Positions 1 to 8,407 of a DNA stretch of 64,000 nucleotides are shown here, piece after piece. Made by a program: the position numbers and the translations under genes. Origin of the DNA: Burkholderia contaminans (GTDB lineage Bacteria; Pseudomonadota; Gammaproteobacteria; Burkholderiales; Burkholderiaceae). The stretch covers positions 186,001-250,000 of the forward strand of contig NZ_CP090643.1 in NCBI RefSeq assembly GCF_029633825.1. Reading direction: 5' to 3'. The stretch's first letter is position 1; every line of letters starts with the position of its first letter. The notes under the pieces are model-generated. The model did not search any database and had not been told where the DNA came from. It was given only the letters and a program-made list of their open reading frames with translations.

Positions 1-1194
1 ACCGTCGACGGCGAGCAGCTCGGTAACGGATACGCAGTGCCGCACCAGTTGGCGTTGCCGGTAAGCGAAATCGAGAACCGCGTGCGCATCTTCAATGCAG
101 CTGTTGTCAGCGCACGGGACGCAATCTTTGTGCAGGCGCAGGCAAGCGCGTATGCCGGCATGCTTGGAGATTCGATGGGTGCTCGATCGTCAGGGACCTC
201 GGACCGCGACCACGCGCCCACGGCTGACTATGTCCGCGGGGCACTTGGTACCGTGTATGGGGAATTGAAAGAACGCGGGTGGGCGTCGATCGTGCGGTCA
301 GCAGACGTAACGAGTCGACTATCGAGTGAAGCCCTCAAACGTGTCGAGGCAGAATTCAAGCTGATTTCCGAGCTCGAGTTCACGGTAAAGAACATCTACA
401 GCTTTCTGATCGGAGTCTGCGAGCAGCAAGGCCGGATTCAGATCGACATGCTGTGCGACATCTTCGACCGTATCACTCGATATCACTCTGACAACACTGC
501 GTATTACCGCGGTTGGAAAAGCAACGACAAGCACTATCGCTCTATCGGCCGAAGGATCCGGCACACCCGCTTTGTGATCCCTGGCTTTGCAGTCGGTCGC
601 GGTGCCCGGTCGCCTTCCTGGGAGATGGAGCGGTTACTCGCTGACTTCGACAAGGGGTTCGCGCTACTCGCGGGCAACGCTACCCCGGAAGTTAGCCTCG
701 TTAGCGCTTGCAACGCTCACTGGACCGAACTGAAGTATGGTGCTCGAATCGAGTCGTCCTATTTTGACCTTCGGTTTTATCCTGGCATCGGAACGCTTCA
801 TTTCTTTCCGAGGGACAAGCAGTTGATCGACCGTTTGAACCGGGCTGTTGGACGTCAACGCGGCTGGCTCCCGGCGGAAAACTTGAAGCTTGAGTCCGCT
901 GGCTTCTGGGAGCAGTTCGACAAGGCGGAGAAGCTTGACAAGGAAATTCGCAAAGCTGTTGCGAAGCGCTACCGCGGCTGCAGTGACGAACCGCTGCGGA
1001 CCCTGGGCAACGAGAATTGGGACGGGCATGAACGCGCGTGCCTGCAAGTCGACGAGGCATTGCAGGAGGTGCACGAAGCCCATGACATCCAGGTCGACTT
1101 TCGAGTTGCCTTCGACGCTCGCAAGGAAGGGGCGTTGGAAACCCAAGTCGAGGCTCACGCGCAGACGCAGTTGCCCTTGCTCCTCGCCGCCTAA
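1..1194 (+). CDS. DUF4942-like protein, 5' end outside window
   Basis: The frame is open from base 1, so the GTG at 37 is probably internal and the true start lies upstream. The readable part is about 397 residues. The C-terminal half carries the pattern I associate with DUF4942: an arginine-rich stretch followed by SSYFDLRFYPGIGTLHFF and then LIDRLNRAVGRQRGWLP. DUF4942 proteins occur on betaproteobacterial plasmids and integrative elements, sometimes next to or fused with methyltransferase-like domains; their function is unknown. A strong terminator follows at 1285. Family assignment is from recalled pattern, not from a search. Confidence 0.65.
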   Translation, partial: TVDGEQLGNGYAVPHQLALPVSEIENRVRIFNAAVVSARDAIFVQAQASAYAGMLGDSMGARSSGTSDRDHAPTADYVRGALGTVYGELKERGWASIVRSADVTSRLSSEALKRVEAEFKLISELEFTVKNIYSFLIGVCEQQGRIQIDMLCDIFDRITRYHSDNTAYYRGWKSNDKHYRSIGRRIRHTRFVIPGFAVGRGARSPSWEMERLLADFDKGFALLAGNATPEVSLVSACNAHWTELKYGARIESSYFDLRFYPGIGTLHFFPRDKQLIDRLNRAVGRQRGWLPAENLKLESAGFWEQFDKAEKLDKEIRKAVAKRYRGCSDEPLRTLGNENWDGHERACLQVDEALQEVHEAHDIQVDFRVAFDARKEGALETQVEAHAQTQLPLLLAA

Positions 1195-1284
1195 CGCTAG
1201 AAACGGCACTTTCTGCTCCGGGACGACGAAGGTCTCCCCGGCGTACGTGTCGCTATTGCGATAGGTGACGAACGTTGAAACCGA

Positions 1285-1326
1285 CGCCCGCATCCATCTT
1301 CACGATGGATGCGGGCGTTTCTTCTT
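1285..1326 (+). terminator. Rho-independent terminator after DUF4942-like gene
   Basis: Perfect 13-bp stem (1285-1297 with 1305-1317), 7-nt loop, then a T-rich tail TTTCTTCTT. It lies 90 bp after the stop of the first gene and before the promoter of the next one. Confidence 0.9.
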
Positions 1327-1348
1327 GCATTGGCTCAGCCGGCTGGCA

Positions 1349-1548
1349 TTGCGCCAAACTTCCATAGGGGGTAGGATTCAGCGAGCCGTTCGATCGGCAT
1401 CTACTTCCCGACACATCCAATCGCCTCGAGCGAGGCTGCTCGAAATCACCCCCTGGAGTGTTCCGGCCAGCATCCTTCATCTGCTTGCCCGATCCTTCCG
1501 ATCTCTCCGCTTTTCCACGCCCCGCAGGGCAACATCTGGAGAGAAATA
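1349..1548 (+). promoter_or_regulatory. Promoter and structured leader, copy A
   Basis: A -10-like TAGGAT (1372-1377) with a weak -35 TTGCGC (1349) is followed exactly 7 nt later by a small hairpin GCCG-TTCGAT-CGGC (1385-1398), so the transcript should begin with this hairpin. Near the start codon an anti-SD TCTCTCC (1502-1508) complements the SD GGAGAGA, enclosing the hairpin GCCC-CGCA-GGGC (1519-1530). The same architecture recurs upstream of five other genes in the first 11 kb. Confidence 0.6.
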
Positions 1549-2001
1549 ATGAACACGCAACAGTACAAAGCTTCGCAACCGCTCCTGTATCGAGTATCCG
1601 CAAGTGCCGGCACAGCGCTCGATATCCGCTGCGCGTGGGGGCTCGCGAACGTTCTTTCGATTGAAGATTCTGAGTCTCCGAATGTGCATCACTTTGACTC
1701 GATTGAGGATTGCCTTCAAGAAGCTGAGGCGCTGGGGTACCGCGATGGTTTGGCTAGCACCCTGCCACCGTGTTTCGTCGGTACGGCCCTAGCCGGAGCA
1801 TGGAATGTTGGCGCTGCCAATCGAAGCGAATGCGAGGAGTCTCGTGGGGGAACCAAGGAAGAGTGGGATGCTCTTTCACCTGAGGCCCAGGCTGCGAGTT
1901 GGGATTCCTTCGACGTACTGTGTGCCAGAGGAATTGGTGACACCCACCACTTTTACCAGGTGCTGATGAAGCAATGCATGGTCGGCTACGTCGGCCATTG
2001 A
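1549..2001 (+). CDS. Hypothetical protein (150 aa), leader copy A
   Basis: ATG preceded by CTGGAGAG. The protein has no signal peptide or membrane segment. It contains acidic and aromatic patches (SIEDSESPNVHHFDSIED) and a cysteine-poor, soluble composition. I do not recognise a family. The long structured leader and a terminator on each side make it a monocistronic unit. Its leader is shared with the ParB-like gene and the acidic proteins further right, so it is probably co-regulated with them. Confidence 0.65.
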   Translation: MNTQQYKASQPLLYRVSASAGTALDIRCAWGLANVLSIEDSESPNVHHFDSIEDCLQEAEALGYRDGLASTLPPCFVGTALAGAWNVGAANRSECEESRGGTKEEWDALSPEAQAASWDSFDVLCARGIGDTHHFYQVLMKQCMVGYVGH

Positions 2002-2017
2002 ATCAATCCGCAATGCC

Positions 2018-2059
2018 GCGAGCCCCCAGTCAGATCGATGACTTGGGGGCCTCGCTTGC
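2018..2059 (+). terminator. Terminator-like hairpin
   Basis: GCGAG, CCCCC and AGTCA on the left pair with TGACT, GGGGG and CTCGC on the right (2018-2055, small bulges), followed by TTGC. It lies 17 bp after the stop at 2001. Confidence 0.6.
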
Positions 2060-2150
2060 AATGTCAGCGTTCGGCCCCAGTGCTGCTCTTTCTCTCTTGC
2101 CCCACCAACGGCCGCTTCGCACCGACATGCGGCGGTGACTTTGAACCGCT

Positions 2151-2255
2151 AGACGATTAGGTCTCTCGTTCTGACCAGCGCGTACACGTTGCTCAGAGCT
2201 GCGGCAGCTCTCTGGTTCGTCAAAGCCCTAACTCGGGCAATACCTGGAGAGAATC
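2151..2255 (+). promoter_or_regulatory. Structured leader, copy E
   Basis: The hairpin GCCC-TAACTC-GGGC (2225-2238) lies 17 nt before the ATG. An upstream CTCTCTGG (2208-2215) can pair with the SD segment CTGGAGAG over 8 positions using two wobbles, a compensatory change relative to the other copies. AGAC-GATTAG-GTCT (2151-2164) could be the 5' hairpin equivalent. No convincing -10 is visible 7 nt upstream of it. Confidence 0.45.
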
Positions 2256-2843
2256 ATGGAAGCACGTACCGAAAGTCGCATCATGCGAGGAATAGCGCGG
2301 AACCGCGAAGGAACCACCCCACCTGAAGTGCCGATGTATTGCGTTCTAACACGGCCAACCGGCGCCGCAACCGTGTTTCGCGACACCGATCACCTGGTCT
2401 CCAACCTCGAGCAGTTCCGGGGACTCTCGATTCGAATTGAGGTGACAAGACCTGGTGCGCGAAGCATTTCGGTCGATATCCCCGACGAGGGTGACTGGGC
2501 GAACCTCACCTATGGCTCCCGCCACGTGATTCATGACCTTCGCTCCTTTCTCGAGGAACACGAGGATCAACGTCTCGCCCGAGTCAGGTGGGCAATGACG
2601 CGCGAGGTGCCGACCTTCCGGCAGTTCCTCCAAGCCGTCGCCATCGGGTTAACGGTCGTTCTGAAAGGATCCCCCTCCAGAAACGATGCGTGGCATCGAG
2701 CCCGCTACGTTCGAAATGCACTTCATCTCCTGCAAGAAGGTCTCCTTCCGTTTGGAGAATTCCGTAACATCGTTGAGACCCGCCCGATCGCGGTCGTGCT
2801 GCGAGGCGAAGCGCGGATCGTTGACCCGGATACGGAGTTCTAG
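2256..2843 (+). CDS. Hypothetical protein (195 aa), leader copy E
   Basis: ATG with CTGGAGAG 6 nt upstream and the shared leader hairpin. The product is soluble, with a basic N-terminus, no Cys cluster and no transmembrane helix. The C-terminal third (RARYVRNALHLLQEGLLPFGEFR) looks helical. No family recognised. It is bounded by terminators on both sides and is therefore an independent transcription unit of the same leader regulon. Confidence 0.65.
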   Translation: MEARTESRIMRGIARNREGTTPPEVPMYCVLTRPTGAATVFRDTDHLVSNLEQFRGLSIRIEVTRPGARSISVDIPDEGDWANLTYGSRHVIHDLRSFLEEHEDQRLARVRWAMTREVPTFRQFLQAVAIGLTVVLKGSPSRNDAWHRARYVRNALHLLQEGLLPFGEFRNIVETRPIAVVLRGEARIVDPDTEF

Positions 2844-2864
2844 ACCGCTCCATCCATTCAGAGG

Positions 2865-2892
2865 GCAGCCCTTGAAAACAAGGGCTGCTTCT
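2865..2892 (+). terminator. Rho-independent terminator
   Basis: Perfect 10-bp stem GCAGCCCTTG/CAAGGGCTGC with an AAAA loop, followed by TTCT, 21 bp after the stop at 2843. Confidence 0.8.
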
Positions 2893-2938
2893 GACATTCA
2901 GGCTGGCGACTTTTTAGGGAGTGGCCTACTCGACTCAC

Positions 2939-3263
2939 TTGCAAATTTCCCACGAGCCGTGGTAATTTCCACGCAGCCGTTCAGTCGGCATCGCCTGCAC
3001 CAAACTGACTTTGGCGCCCCGCTCGTTGAGCAATTGCTCTTTTGGCGCCCCCACAGTCTGAAACTCTCCCCCACACCCATTACCCTCTCGTCCTGACCTG
3101 TCTAGGCCAAAGGGCCCGTTTTCGCGTTTCTGCACGATTTGCATTCCGATCTCTGCATCGGACGATGGCTTCGAGGTTTCTGCATGTCCCGTCAAGGCTA
3201 AGCCTTCACTGGGCAACGCCCTCTCCCTTTACAACTGCCCCACTGGGCAAAATGGAGAAAGCC
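2939..3263 (+). promoter_or_regulatory. Promoter and leader of parB-like gene, copy B
   Basis: An extended -10 TGGTAATTT (hexamer 2963-2968) with -35 TTGCAA (2939, 18-bp spacer) is followed after 7 nt by GCCG-TTCAGT-CGGC (2976-2989). Close to the gene, GCCC-CACT-GGGC (3237-3248) precedes AATGGAGAAAG by a few nt, and TCTCC (3222-3226) can pair with the SD. The leader is about 290 nt long and contains no gene. Confidence 0.6.
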
Positions 3264-4256
3264 ATGAACGCCACTGCGCAAGCAACCGAAAACAGCGATA
3301 AGGATGAAGAGCGCTTCTTCCAGATGCTGGAGAAGATGCTCACCTTCGAGACGACGCTCGACTTCGGCGGCTCGAAAGCACTGATGAACGAAATCGGCGC
3401 GAAGTCCCGGGACCTCTACCAGGTACCGATCGCCTACATCAAGGAACTGCCCGACTTCAACGTTCGAGTGCATGACGAGGCGTACGATCAGCACATCGAC
3501 TTCCTGGCGGAATCCATTCGTCTGAATGGCTTTTACCAGGACAAGCCGCTTGCTGGTTACGTCGCGAGTGTAGGCGGCAAGAACGTGATCTACCTGACGG
3601 ACGGCTATAGCCGCTTCAAGGGAGTGAAACGTGCAATCGAACGCGGGGCGAACATCACCACGCTTCCGATGGTTTTCAAGCCGGCGTCGACTTCCCTCGA
3701 GGATCTGACTGTTGCGCTCGTCACCTCGAACGAAGGGAAGCCTCTCACGCCGTTCGAAAAGGGCATTGTCTGCAAACGCCTCGAAGGGTACGGCATGGAG
3801 ATCGATGAGATCGCGTCCCGCCTGAAGATTTCGGCGTTGTACGTGGGGCAGCTCCTCCGCTTGATGGGCTTGCCCGGCAAGATCCGCAAGATGGTTCAGG
3901 AAGGCAAGATCTCGGCCGAGAACGCGCTCGCTGCCCAGAAGAAGCACGGCGACCAGGCAGTTACTGTTCTCGAAACTGCCAGTGCCCTCGCAAAAGCATC
4001 GGGTAAAACTCGCGTCACCGGGAAGAATCTTCCCGGCGCTCAGCTCGACAAAGTCGTCAAGAAGCAAGCACCCGCTATGGCTGACACGCTTCGTAGCGTG
4101 AAAGCCGATCCGGGCTACACAGCTCTCGCTCCGGAAATCCGCGAGAAGCTGGAATCGCTTCTGACTGCGATCGACGCTGCGAAAGGACCTTCGCGGGATG
4201 ACCCGCAAGATGCAGCAGAGCCGGCCACCACGACCGGCGAAGCGTCCGCTGCGTAG
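3264..4256 (+). CDS. ParB/Spo0J-family partition-like protein
   Basis: The open frame extends to 3042, but the ATG at 3264 carries TGGAGA 7 nt upstream and the shared leader, giving 330 residues, normal for ParB-like proteins. The N-terminal ParB-type nuclease/CTP-fold region includes LTDGYSRFKG (about 112-121), corresponding to the arginine-rich box of the family. A helix-turn-helix (IDEIASRLKISALYVGQLL) follows at about 180-198, then a Lys-rich linker and an acidic Ala-rich tail. Canonical ParB loads at parS and partners ParA. No ParA gene is in the window, so this may be a stand-alone regulator or part of a split system. Confidence 0.85.
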   Translation: MNATAQATENSDKDEERFFQMLEKMLTFETTLDFGGSKALMNEIGAKSRDLYQVPIAYIKELPDFNVRVHDEAYDQHIDFLAESIRLNGFYQDKPLAGYVASVGGKNVIYLTDGYSRFKGVKRAIERGANITTLPMVFKPASTSLEDLTVALVTSNEGKPLTPFEKGIVCKRLEGYGMEIDEIASRLKISALYVGQLLRLMGLPGKIRKMVQEGKISAENALAAQKKHGDQAVTVLETASALAKASGKTRVTGKNLPGAQLDKVVKKQAPAMADTLRSVKADPGYTALAPEIREKLESLLTAIDAAKGPSRDDPQDAAEPATTTGEASAA

Positions 4257-4359
4257 CAAACCCCTGCAATAGCGTCGCAAGTGCAGGTTGCGCAGTCGCA
4301 TCGTCGCTTTCCCGGCTGGTACTACCAGCTCGCAGTACAGAGTTATCTCGTGCCCCTTG

Positions 4360-4407
4360 CTCCCGTCGCCAACCCTTCTTTCGGAGGGTAGCGCGGGAGA
4401 TTTTTTT
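4360..4407 (+). terminator. Rho-independent terminator after parB-like gene
   Basis: Outer stem CTCCCG/CGGGAG (4360-4365 with 4394-4399), inner ACCCT/AGGGT pairing, followed by seven T residues (4401-4407). Confidence 0.85.
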
Positions 4408-4515
4408 GCCGTTTCAGTCCAGGTCGAAACCTGGCCTGAGCCGGTCGCTTCCCTCGAATGCTGCCAAATCGGGTCGGTCGATCGACGCGTTCCCAACTGT
4501 TCCGAAGGAGTTTGC

Positions 4516-4734
4516 ATGTCGTCATCGACCCTCACGCCCGAATTTGACCAACGCTGCTGTTCCCTACGAGCAGCGCCCGATACCTCCGATTGGCTAAAGG
4601 CTGCAATCGGCGCCCTCATCTGCAAGGATCCCGTCGATGCGGTCAACGACGCCGAGCTCCTGCTGGAGTTGATGAGCCTTCGAATGCACGAGGTCCTCAC
4701 GCACGCGCGAGCAGGGGCGAACCGACGCGCTTAG
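4516..4734 (+). CDS. Small hypothetical protein (72 aa)
   Basis: The ATG at 4516 has GAAGGAG at ideal spacing; the longer open frame upstream runs through the terminator and is not used. The product is soluble and helical, with CC near residue 15 and a Leu-rich DAELLLELMSLRMHEVL segment that could form an amphipathic helix. Family unknown. It starts a new unit after the parB-like terminator and is followed by the lipoprotein gene 135 bp later. Confidence 0.6.
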   Translation: MSSSTLTPEFDQRCCSLRAAPDTSDWLKAAIGALICKDPVDAVNDAELLLELMSLRMHEVLTHARAGANRRA

Positions 4735-4869
4735 GTGAACTTGCACTCCGAATTTCCCGCGAGACACTGGTCTCGCAGGCAAGACGGAGGCGCTGATTCG
4801 GCCTCGTCGGTTGCACCCCCTAACCGCCGAAATGTCGGCATGTGTCACCACCGCACGAGGACTCAAACT

Positions 4870-5673
4870 ATGCGAAAGACCCTTTTCACCCTCGCAGCCG
4901 TCCTGTTTGTGACGTCGCTCGCAGCGTGCTCGAATATGCAACTCATGGGTGGCGGTAAGAGCCCGGACAGCACGGCCGTGGCCGGGTCGAACGCCCCGAC
5001 CGCGGATTCGATGCACCACTGCAGCACCCCGCTTGGTACCCTCGCGGTCTACGAAGATCAGCGATCGCCCTGGTATCAGCTGCTCACGAGCCAGTATCAG
5101 TTGCCGAGCACGGTTCCGGTCCTCAAGCTGCTGGTCCAGCAATCAAATTGCTTCGTGATCGTGGACCGCGGTAATGCGCTGGACACCGCGATCGGCGAGC
5201 GTGCACTCGGCGCCGCCGGCGAGATTCGAGCCACGAGCCGAATCAAGAAAGGCAGGATGGTCGCCGCCGACTACACGATGACGCCGAGTATCACCTTCTC
5301 AAGTCAGAACGCGGGCAGCCTGGGTGGCGTCCTCTCGATGATCCCCGTCGTTGGCAACTACGCGGCGCAAGTCGCCGGCCAGATCAACACGAAGTCTGCC
5401 TCGACCACGTTGACGCTCGTGGACAATCGCTCGACGGTGCAAGTGGCAGCCGCGACCGGCTCGGCGCGCAACATGGATATCGGCGCACTGGGCAGCATCA
5501 TGTCCACACACACCGGTGGCACGATCGCGGGCTATGCCGACACCCCGGAAGGCAAAGTAATCGTCGCGGCCTTCACCGATTCGCTGAACAACCTGGTCGA
5601 CTCGCTGAAGCAGTACAAGACCCAGCATGTGAAGGGTGGCCTGGGTAACGGCGGCCGACTGAAGGTCGACTGA
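4870..5673 (+). CDS. CsgG-like outer-membrane lipoprotein
   Basis: 267 residues from the ATG at 4870 (CGAGGA upstream). The first 20 residues form a lipoprotein signal ending in the lipobox LAAC, so the mature protein starts at Cys20. The rest resembles the CsgG/HfaB fold: an early strand (LGTLAVYED), the CFVIVDRGNALDTAIGER segment, ADYTMTPSITF, a Gly-rich hydrophobic turn (GGVLSMIPVVGNYAAQVAGQ) and a strand reading STTLTLVDNR. CsgG forms the curli secretion pore. No curli subunit or accessory gene is nearby, so the substrate is unknown and it may simply be a surface lipoprotein. Confidence 0.68.
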   Translation: MRKTLFTLAAVLFVTSLAACSNMQLMGGGKSPDSTAVAGSNAPTADSMHHCSTPLGTLAVYEDQRSPWYQLLTSQYQLPSTVPVLKLLVQQSNCFVIVDRGNALDTAIGERALGAAGEIRATSRIKKGRMVAADYTMTPSITFSSQNAGSLGGVLSMIPVVGNYAAQVAGQINTKSASTTLTLVDNRSTVQVAAATGSARNMDIGALGSIMSTHTGGTIAGYADTPEGKVIVAAFTDSLNNLVDSLKQYKTQHVKGGLGNGGRLKVD

Positions 5674-5683
5674 TCTACGAGGC

Positions 5684-5732
5684 GACCCGTCCGGCGCACG
5701 CGACGTTCGTCTGCGTGCCAAGTGGACGGGTC
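5684..5732 (+). terminator. Long stem-loop after csgG-like gene
   Basis: Outer arms GACCCGTCC/GGACGGGTC (5684-5692, 5724-5732) plus an inner GCACGC/GCGTGC helix. The T tract is weak (AACTTTGT). The rest of the 374-bp gap to the next start shows only a small TTCCC/GGGAA hairpin near 5785 and no gene. Confidence 0.55.
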
Positions 5733-6047
5733 AACTTTGTCGACCGGCGTGCACCGGCGATCGATAGGTAACCACTTTCCCATAAACGGGAACCATTTCA
5801 AGCCACTAGTGCCACGTCTTTCACTCTGATCCTGTCGTATCTGGTGCCCCCTTGAACCATCACATCCTGAAGACACTGGCCCTGCGAGCAACCCAGCTTG
5901 CGCGTGTTCAAGGCCGCTCACGAAATCATTGCGGCTTCGAATGACAGGAAGCCGCCCACCCCTGCTCGACGCTCTGATCAGTGGTGCGTCGCCACGAACG
6001 CGGCCTGTCTGCTGAGCCGCCGGACCCTCGAACTCTCGCCGACTGAA

Positions 6048-6722
6048 ATGAATACGACTGCTATTGCCCACGCCCTAAAGCAACTCGACTGGACCGGCAC
6101 CAAGGCCGAGAACAGGTCGGTCATCCATGAAGCAATCGCCACGCTGGAGCACGCGTCTCTCAGCTTTTCGGGCGACGTTATCGGATACGTCTCGCCGGAG
6201 GTCGCGAAAGGGCCTATCGACTGGGAAACCGCAACACTGTATGACCTCCCCGAGCCGCCCCATACGGTCGCGGTTTATATTTCGCCAGTGACAGCGGCCA
6301 ATGCGATCGGCGCCGCCGCAGCGGACGCATACACCCGCGGCCTTTATGCGGGTTTGAAGGCGTGCGTCGCCAAGGAGAGTGAGGCGAGGTCCCAAGACCT
6401 GGCCGGAGACGCTAGCGGTGCGAGTGCATGTCAGTTCGCGATCGAAGCGCTCATCCGCGACGCGTCCAGTCCCGCAAAGGAAGCCATCGCGCTCAACGCC
6501 ATCGCGAATCTCGTCATCGACTATGGCGACGCTCGGACCGTAAGGAATGCGACCGCCGTTCAGACTTCATTCTTCGCGATCCTATCCGCGCTCGCCGCTG
6601 CACTCCCGTCCAATAGAACTACCGAGGACGCGCGCAATGGCAAATCGCGTGCTGGCGACTCGGGCCCGAGACTGGTGCCTAGGGCAGCCACGGACAACGG
6701 TGGCAAAGGAGAGGCGTCATGA
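6048..6722 (+). CDS. Hypothetical protein (224 aa), coupled to methyltransferase
   Basis: The frame opens at 5898, but ATG 6048 (MNTTAIAHALKQLDW) begins the coding-like part; the SD is poor, so the start is uncertain. The product is Ala-rich and mostly helical, with no Cys cluster or signal peptide. Its stop overlaps the methyltransferase start as ATGA, which predicts translational coupling and a related role, perhaps as specificity or accessory factor. No family recognised. Confidence 0.6.
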   Translation: MNTTAIAHALKQLDWTGTKAENRSVIHEAIATLEHASLSFSGDVIGYVSPEVAKGPIDWETATLYDLPEPPHTVAVYISPVTAANAIGAAAADAYTRGLYAGLKACVAKESEARSQDLAGDASGASACQFAIEALIRDASSPAKEAIALNAIANLVIDYGDARTVRNATAVQTSFFAILSALAAALPSNRTTEDARNGKSRAGDSGPRLVPRAATDNGGKGEAS

Positions 6723-8152
6723 GCCGGCACGACACTGCTTCGATGGCGTCCTCTGGCTCCCAAGGCATCCTGATGTTCGAAGATGCCGATGCTGCTGCGC
6801 GACGTGCCGCAGTCGACGAGCTCCACACCCGGACGGCCATCTACACTTCCAGCCCGGTCGTTGACGAACTGCTGCACCGCCTCGATTGGCCTCACACTAC
6901 CGGCCGCCTCATCGACCCGAGCTGCGGCGACGGAATGTTCCTGGTTCGGGCTCTCGATGCTCTTCTTGCAGCGCGGCCAACCGGATTTGACCCGCGCGGA
7001 CAGGTCGAAGGGTGGGAGATCCACCCGTCTGCCAGTGTCGACGCAAGATCACGCGTTGCCGCCGTTCTCGCATCGCACGGGTGGGGGCCTTCTCGTGCGG
7101 CCGAAATGGCCAACGAGATGGTCCACAACCGCGACTTTCTGATCGACGGCCCCGAAACCGGAATGTGGGATCTGGTGGTGGGGAACCCGCCCTATCTTCG
7201 TGCCGCGAATATCCCGACGCTCCTCAGAAGCGAGTACAGCCAGCACGTCCCGGATTACGCTCGCGCAGACATGCTGCACAGTTTCCTCGATCGCTGCAGT
7301 CGATCCGTGCGGCCGGCCGGGCGTGTGGCCCTCGTGACATCCGACCGCTGGTTGGCGAATGCGCAAGCGAGTCGGCTACGGGCCGTACTCGGCGAGCGAA
7401 TGTCGATTGAGTACATCGAACGCCTGAGCGCTGAAACCACGTTCTATCGACCAAAGCAGCGGCGAGCTGGTACGCCACCCCGAGTACATCCCGTCTCGGT
7501 GGTGCTAGTGTCGGATGCCGGCGCCGAGAGGAACCTGACCAGCCGCCCCATCCATCCTGGTGTAGACGAGACTCGCTACATGGGCATGCGTCAGCTGGGC
7601 GAGTTCGCGGATGTCCGAATCGCACCTTGGCTTGGATCCGAAGGTGTGTTCGTGATAGACGCTACGACGGCCCGTCGCCTGCCGCCTGAATGCCTGGTGC
7701 CGGCGGTCGATACCGACGATATCGACGGCGGAAAGCTCCGAAAGCCGACACGATGGGCGATTCGAACGCGGCCGGACGAAGAGCCGTGCCCGGAAATCAT
7801 GGCTCACCTCTCAAGCCATATGCACCTTATGGCCAAACGTGGACGCCAAGGCAAAGTGTGGATGCCACCGGAGTCGTTCCACGCGCTCGATCTGTCCCGG
7901 GAGTCGCTGATCGTGCCACGAATCGCGAAGTCGCCGAAGGCGATCCGCGTGCCCCCCGGTGTCCTTCCCATCAACCACAATCTGAGTATCGTTGCCGGCG
8001 GCGCGGTAACGCTTGACCAGGTCGAGGATGCTCTGGCCTCTCCGCTCGCGGCTGCGTGGGTTAATGACTACGCAGTGCGGCTCGAGGGCGGCTTCCGCTC
8101 TATGACGACTACTCTTCTTCGTCGAATGCCGATGCCGGACGGGTTGGCCTAA
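6719..8152 (+). CDS. N6-adenine DNA methyltransferase (Eco57I/class I type)
   Basis: 477 residues. Motif I DPSCGDGMF (66-74) binds S-adenosylmethionine and motif IV NPPY (156-159, in VVGNPPYLRA) is the catalytic motif of adenine-N6 methylases. The region after about residue 230 is a probable target-recognition domain. No restriction endonuclease gene is adjacent, so it is an orphan modification enzyme, as often found on phages and plasmids for anti-restriction or epigenetic control. It starts by ATGA overlap with the upstream gene. Confidence 0.9.
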   Translation: MSRHDTASMASSGSQGILMFEDADAAARRAAVDELHTRTAIYTSSPVVDELLHRLDWPHTTGRLIDPSCGDGMFLVRALDALLAARPTGFDPRGQVEGWEIHPSASVDARSRVAAVLASHGWGPSRAAEMANEMVHNRDFLIDGPETGMWDLVVGNPPYLRAANIPTLLRSEYSQHVPDYARADMLHSFLDRCSRSVRPAGRVALVTSDRWLANAQASRLRAVLGERMSIEYIERLSAETTFYRPKQRRAGTPPRVHPVSVVLVSDAGAERNLTSRPIHPGVDETRYMGMRQLGEFADVRIAPWLGSEGVFVIDATTARRLPPECLVPAVDTDDIDGGKLRKPTRWAIRTRPDEEPCPEIMAHLSSHMHLMAKRGRQGKVWMPPESFHALDLSRESLIVPRIAKSPKAIRVPPGVLPINHNLSIVAGGAVTLDQVEDALASPLAAAWVNDYAVRLEGGFRSMTTTLLRRMPMPDGLA

Positions 8153-8236
8153 TCAAATCCCAGCGCGGACTTCGTGCCGGTGGTGCGCTCTCGCTCCGCC
8201 GGCACGCTTTGTGACCGCCTGGGCATGCGGCCATGG

Positions 8237-8407
8237 TACTCTGCGGATAGTCGTTTAGTCGGCAGGTCTCTCCCATCAAACGCTAACACCCACCCAGCCT
8301 GTTCAGGCCACTAGCGGCATCCGGCAAGCGGACCTTCAACCGCTCGCCCGATGTTGTTTCTCTCCGGTTTAACAACCGCCCTCGTGAGGGCAATACTGGA
8401 GAAATTC
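8237..8407 (+). promoter_or_regulatory. Promoter and structured leader, copy C
   Basis: Extended -10 TGGTACTCT (hexamer 8237-8242), 7 nt, then GTCG-TTTAGT-CGGC (8250-8263; T-G wobble where other copies have C-G). Near the gene, anti-SD TCTCCGG (8361-8367) faces CTGGAGA, enclosing GCCCT-CGTG-AGGGC (8378-8391), exactly 16 nt before the ATG. No -35 match at 17-18 bp, suggesting activator dependence. Confidence 0.6.

Noticed and set aside
3198..4700. 500-aa open frame on the minus strand opposite the parB-like gene
   Set aside because: Composition is that of a reverse-strand shadow (Arg/Leu/Ser rich), with no ribosome site, and it crosses the strong terminator at 4360.
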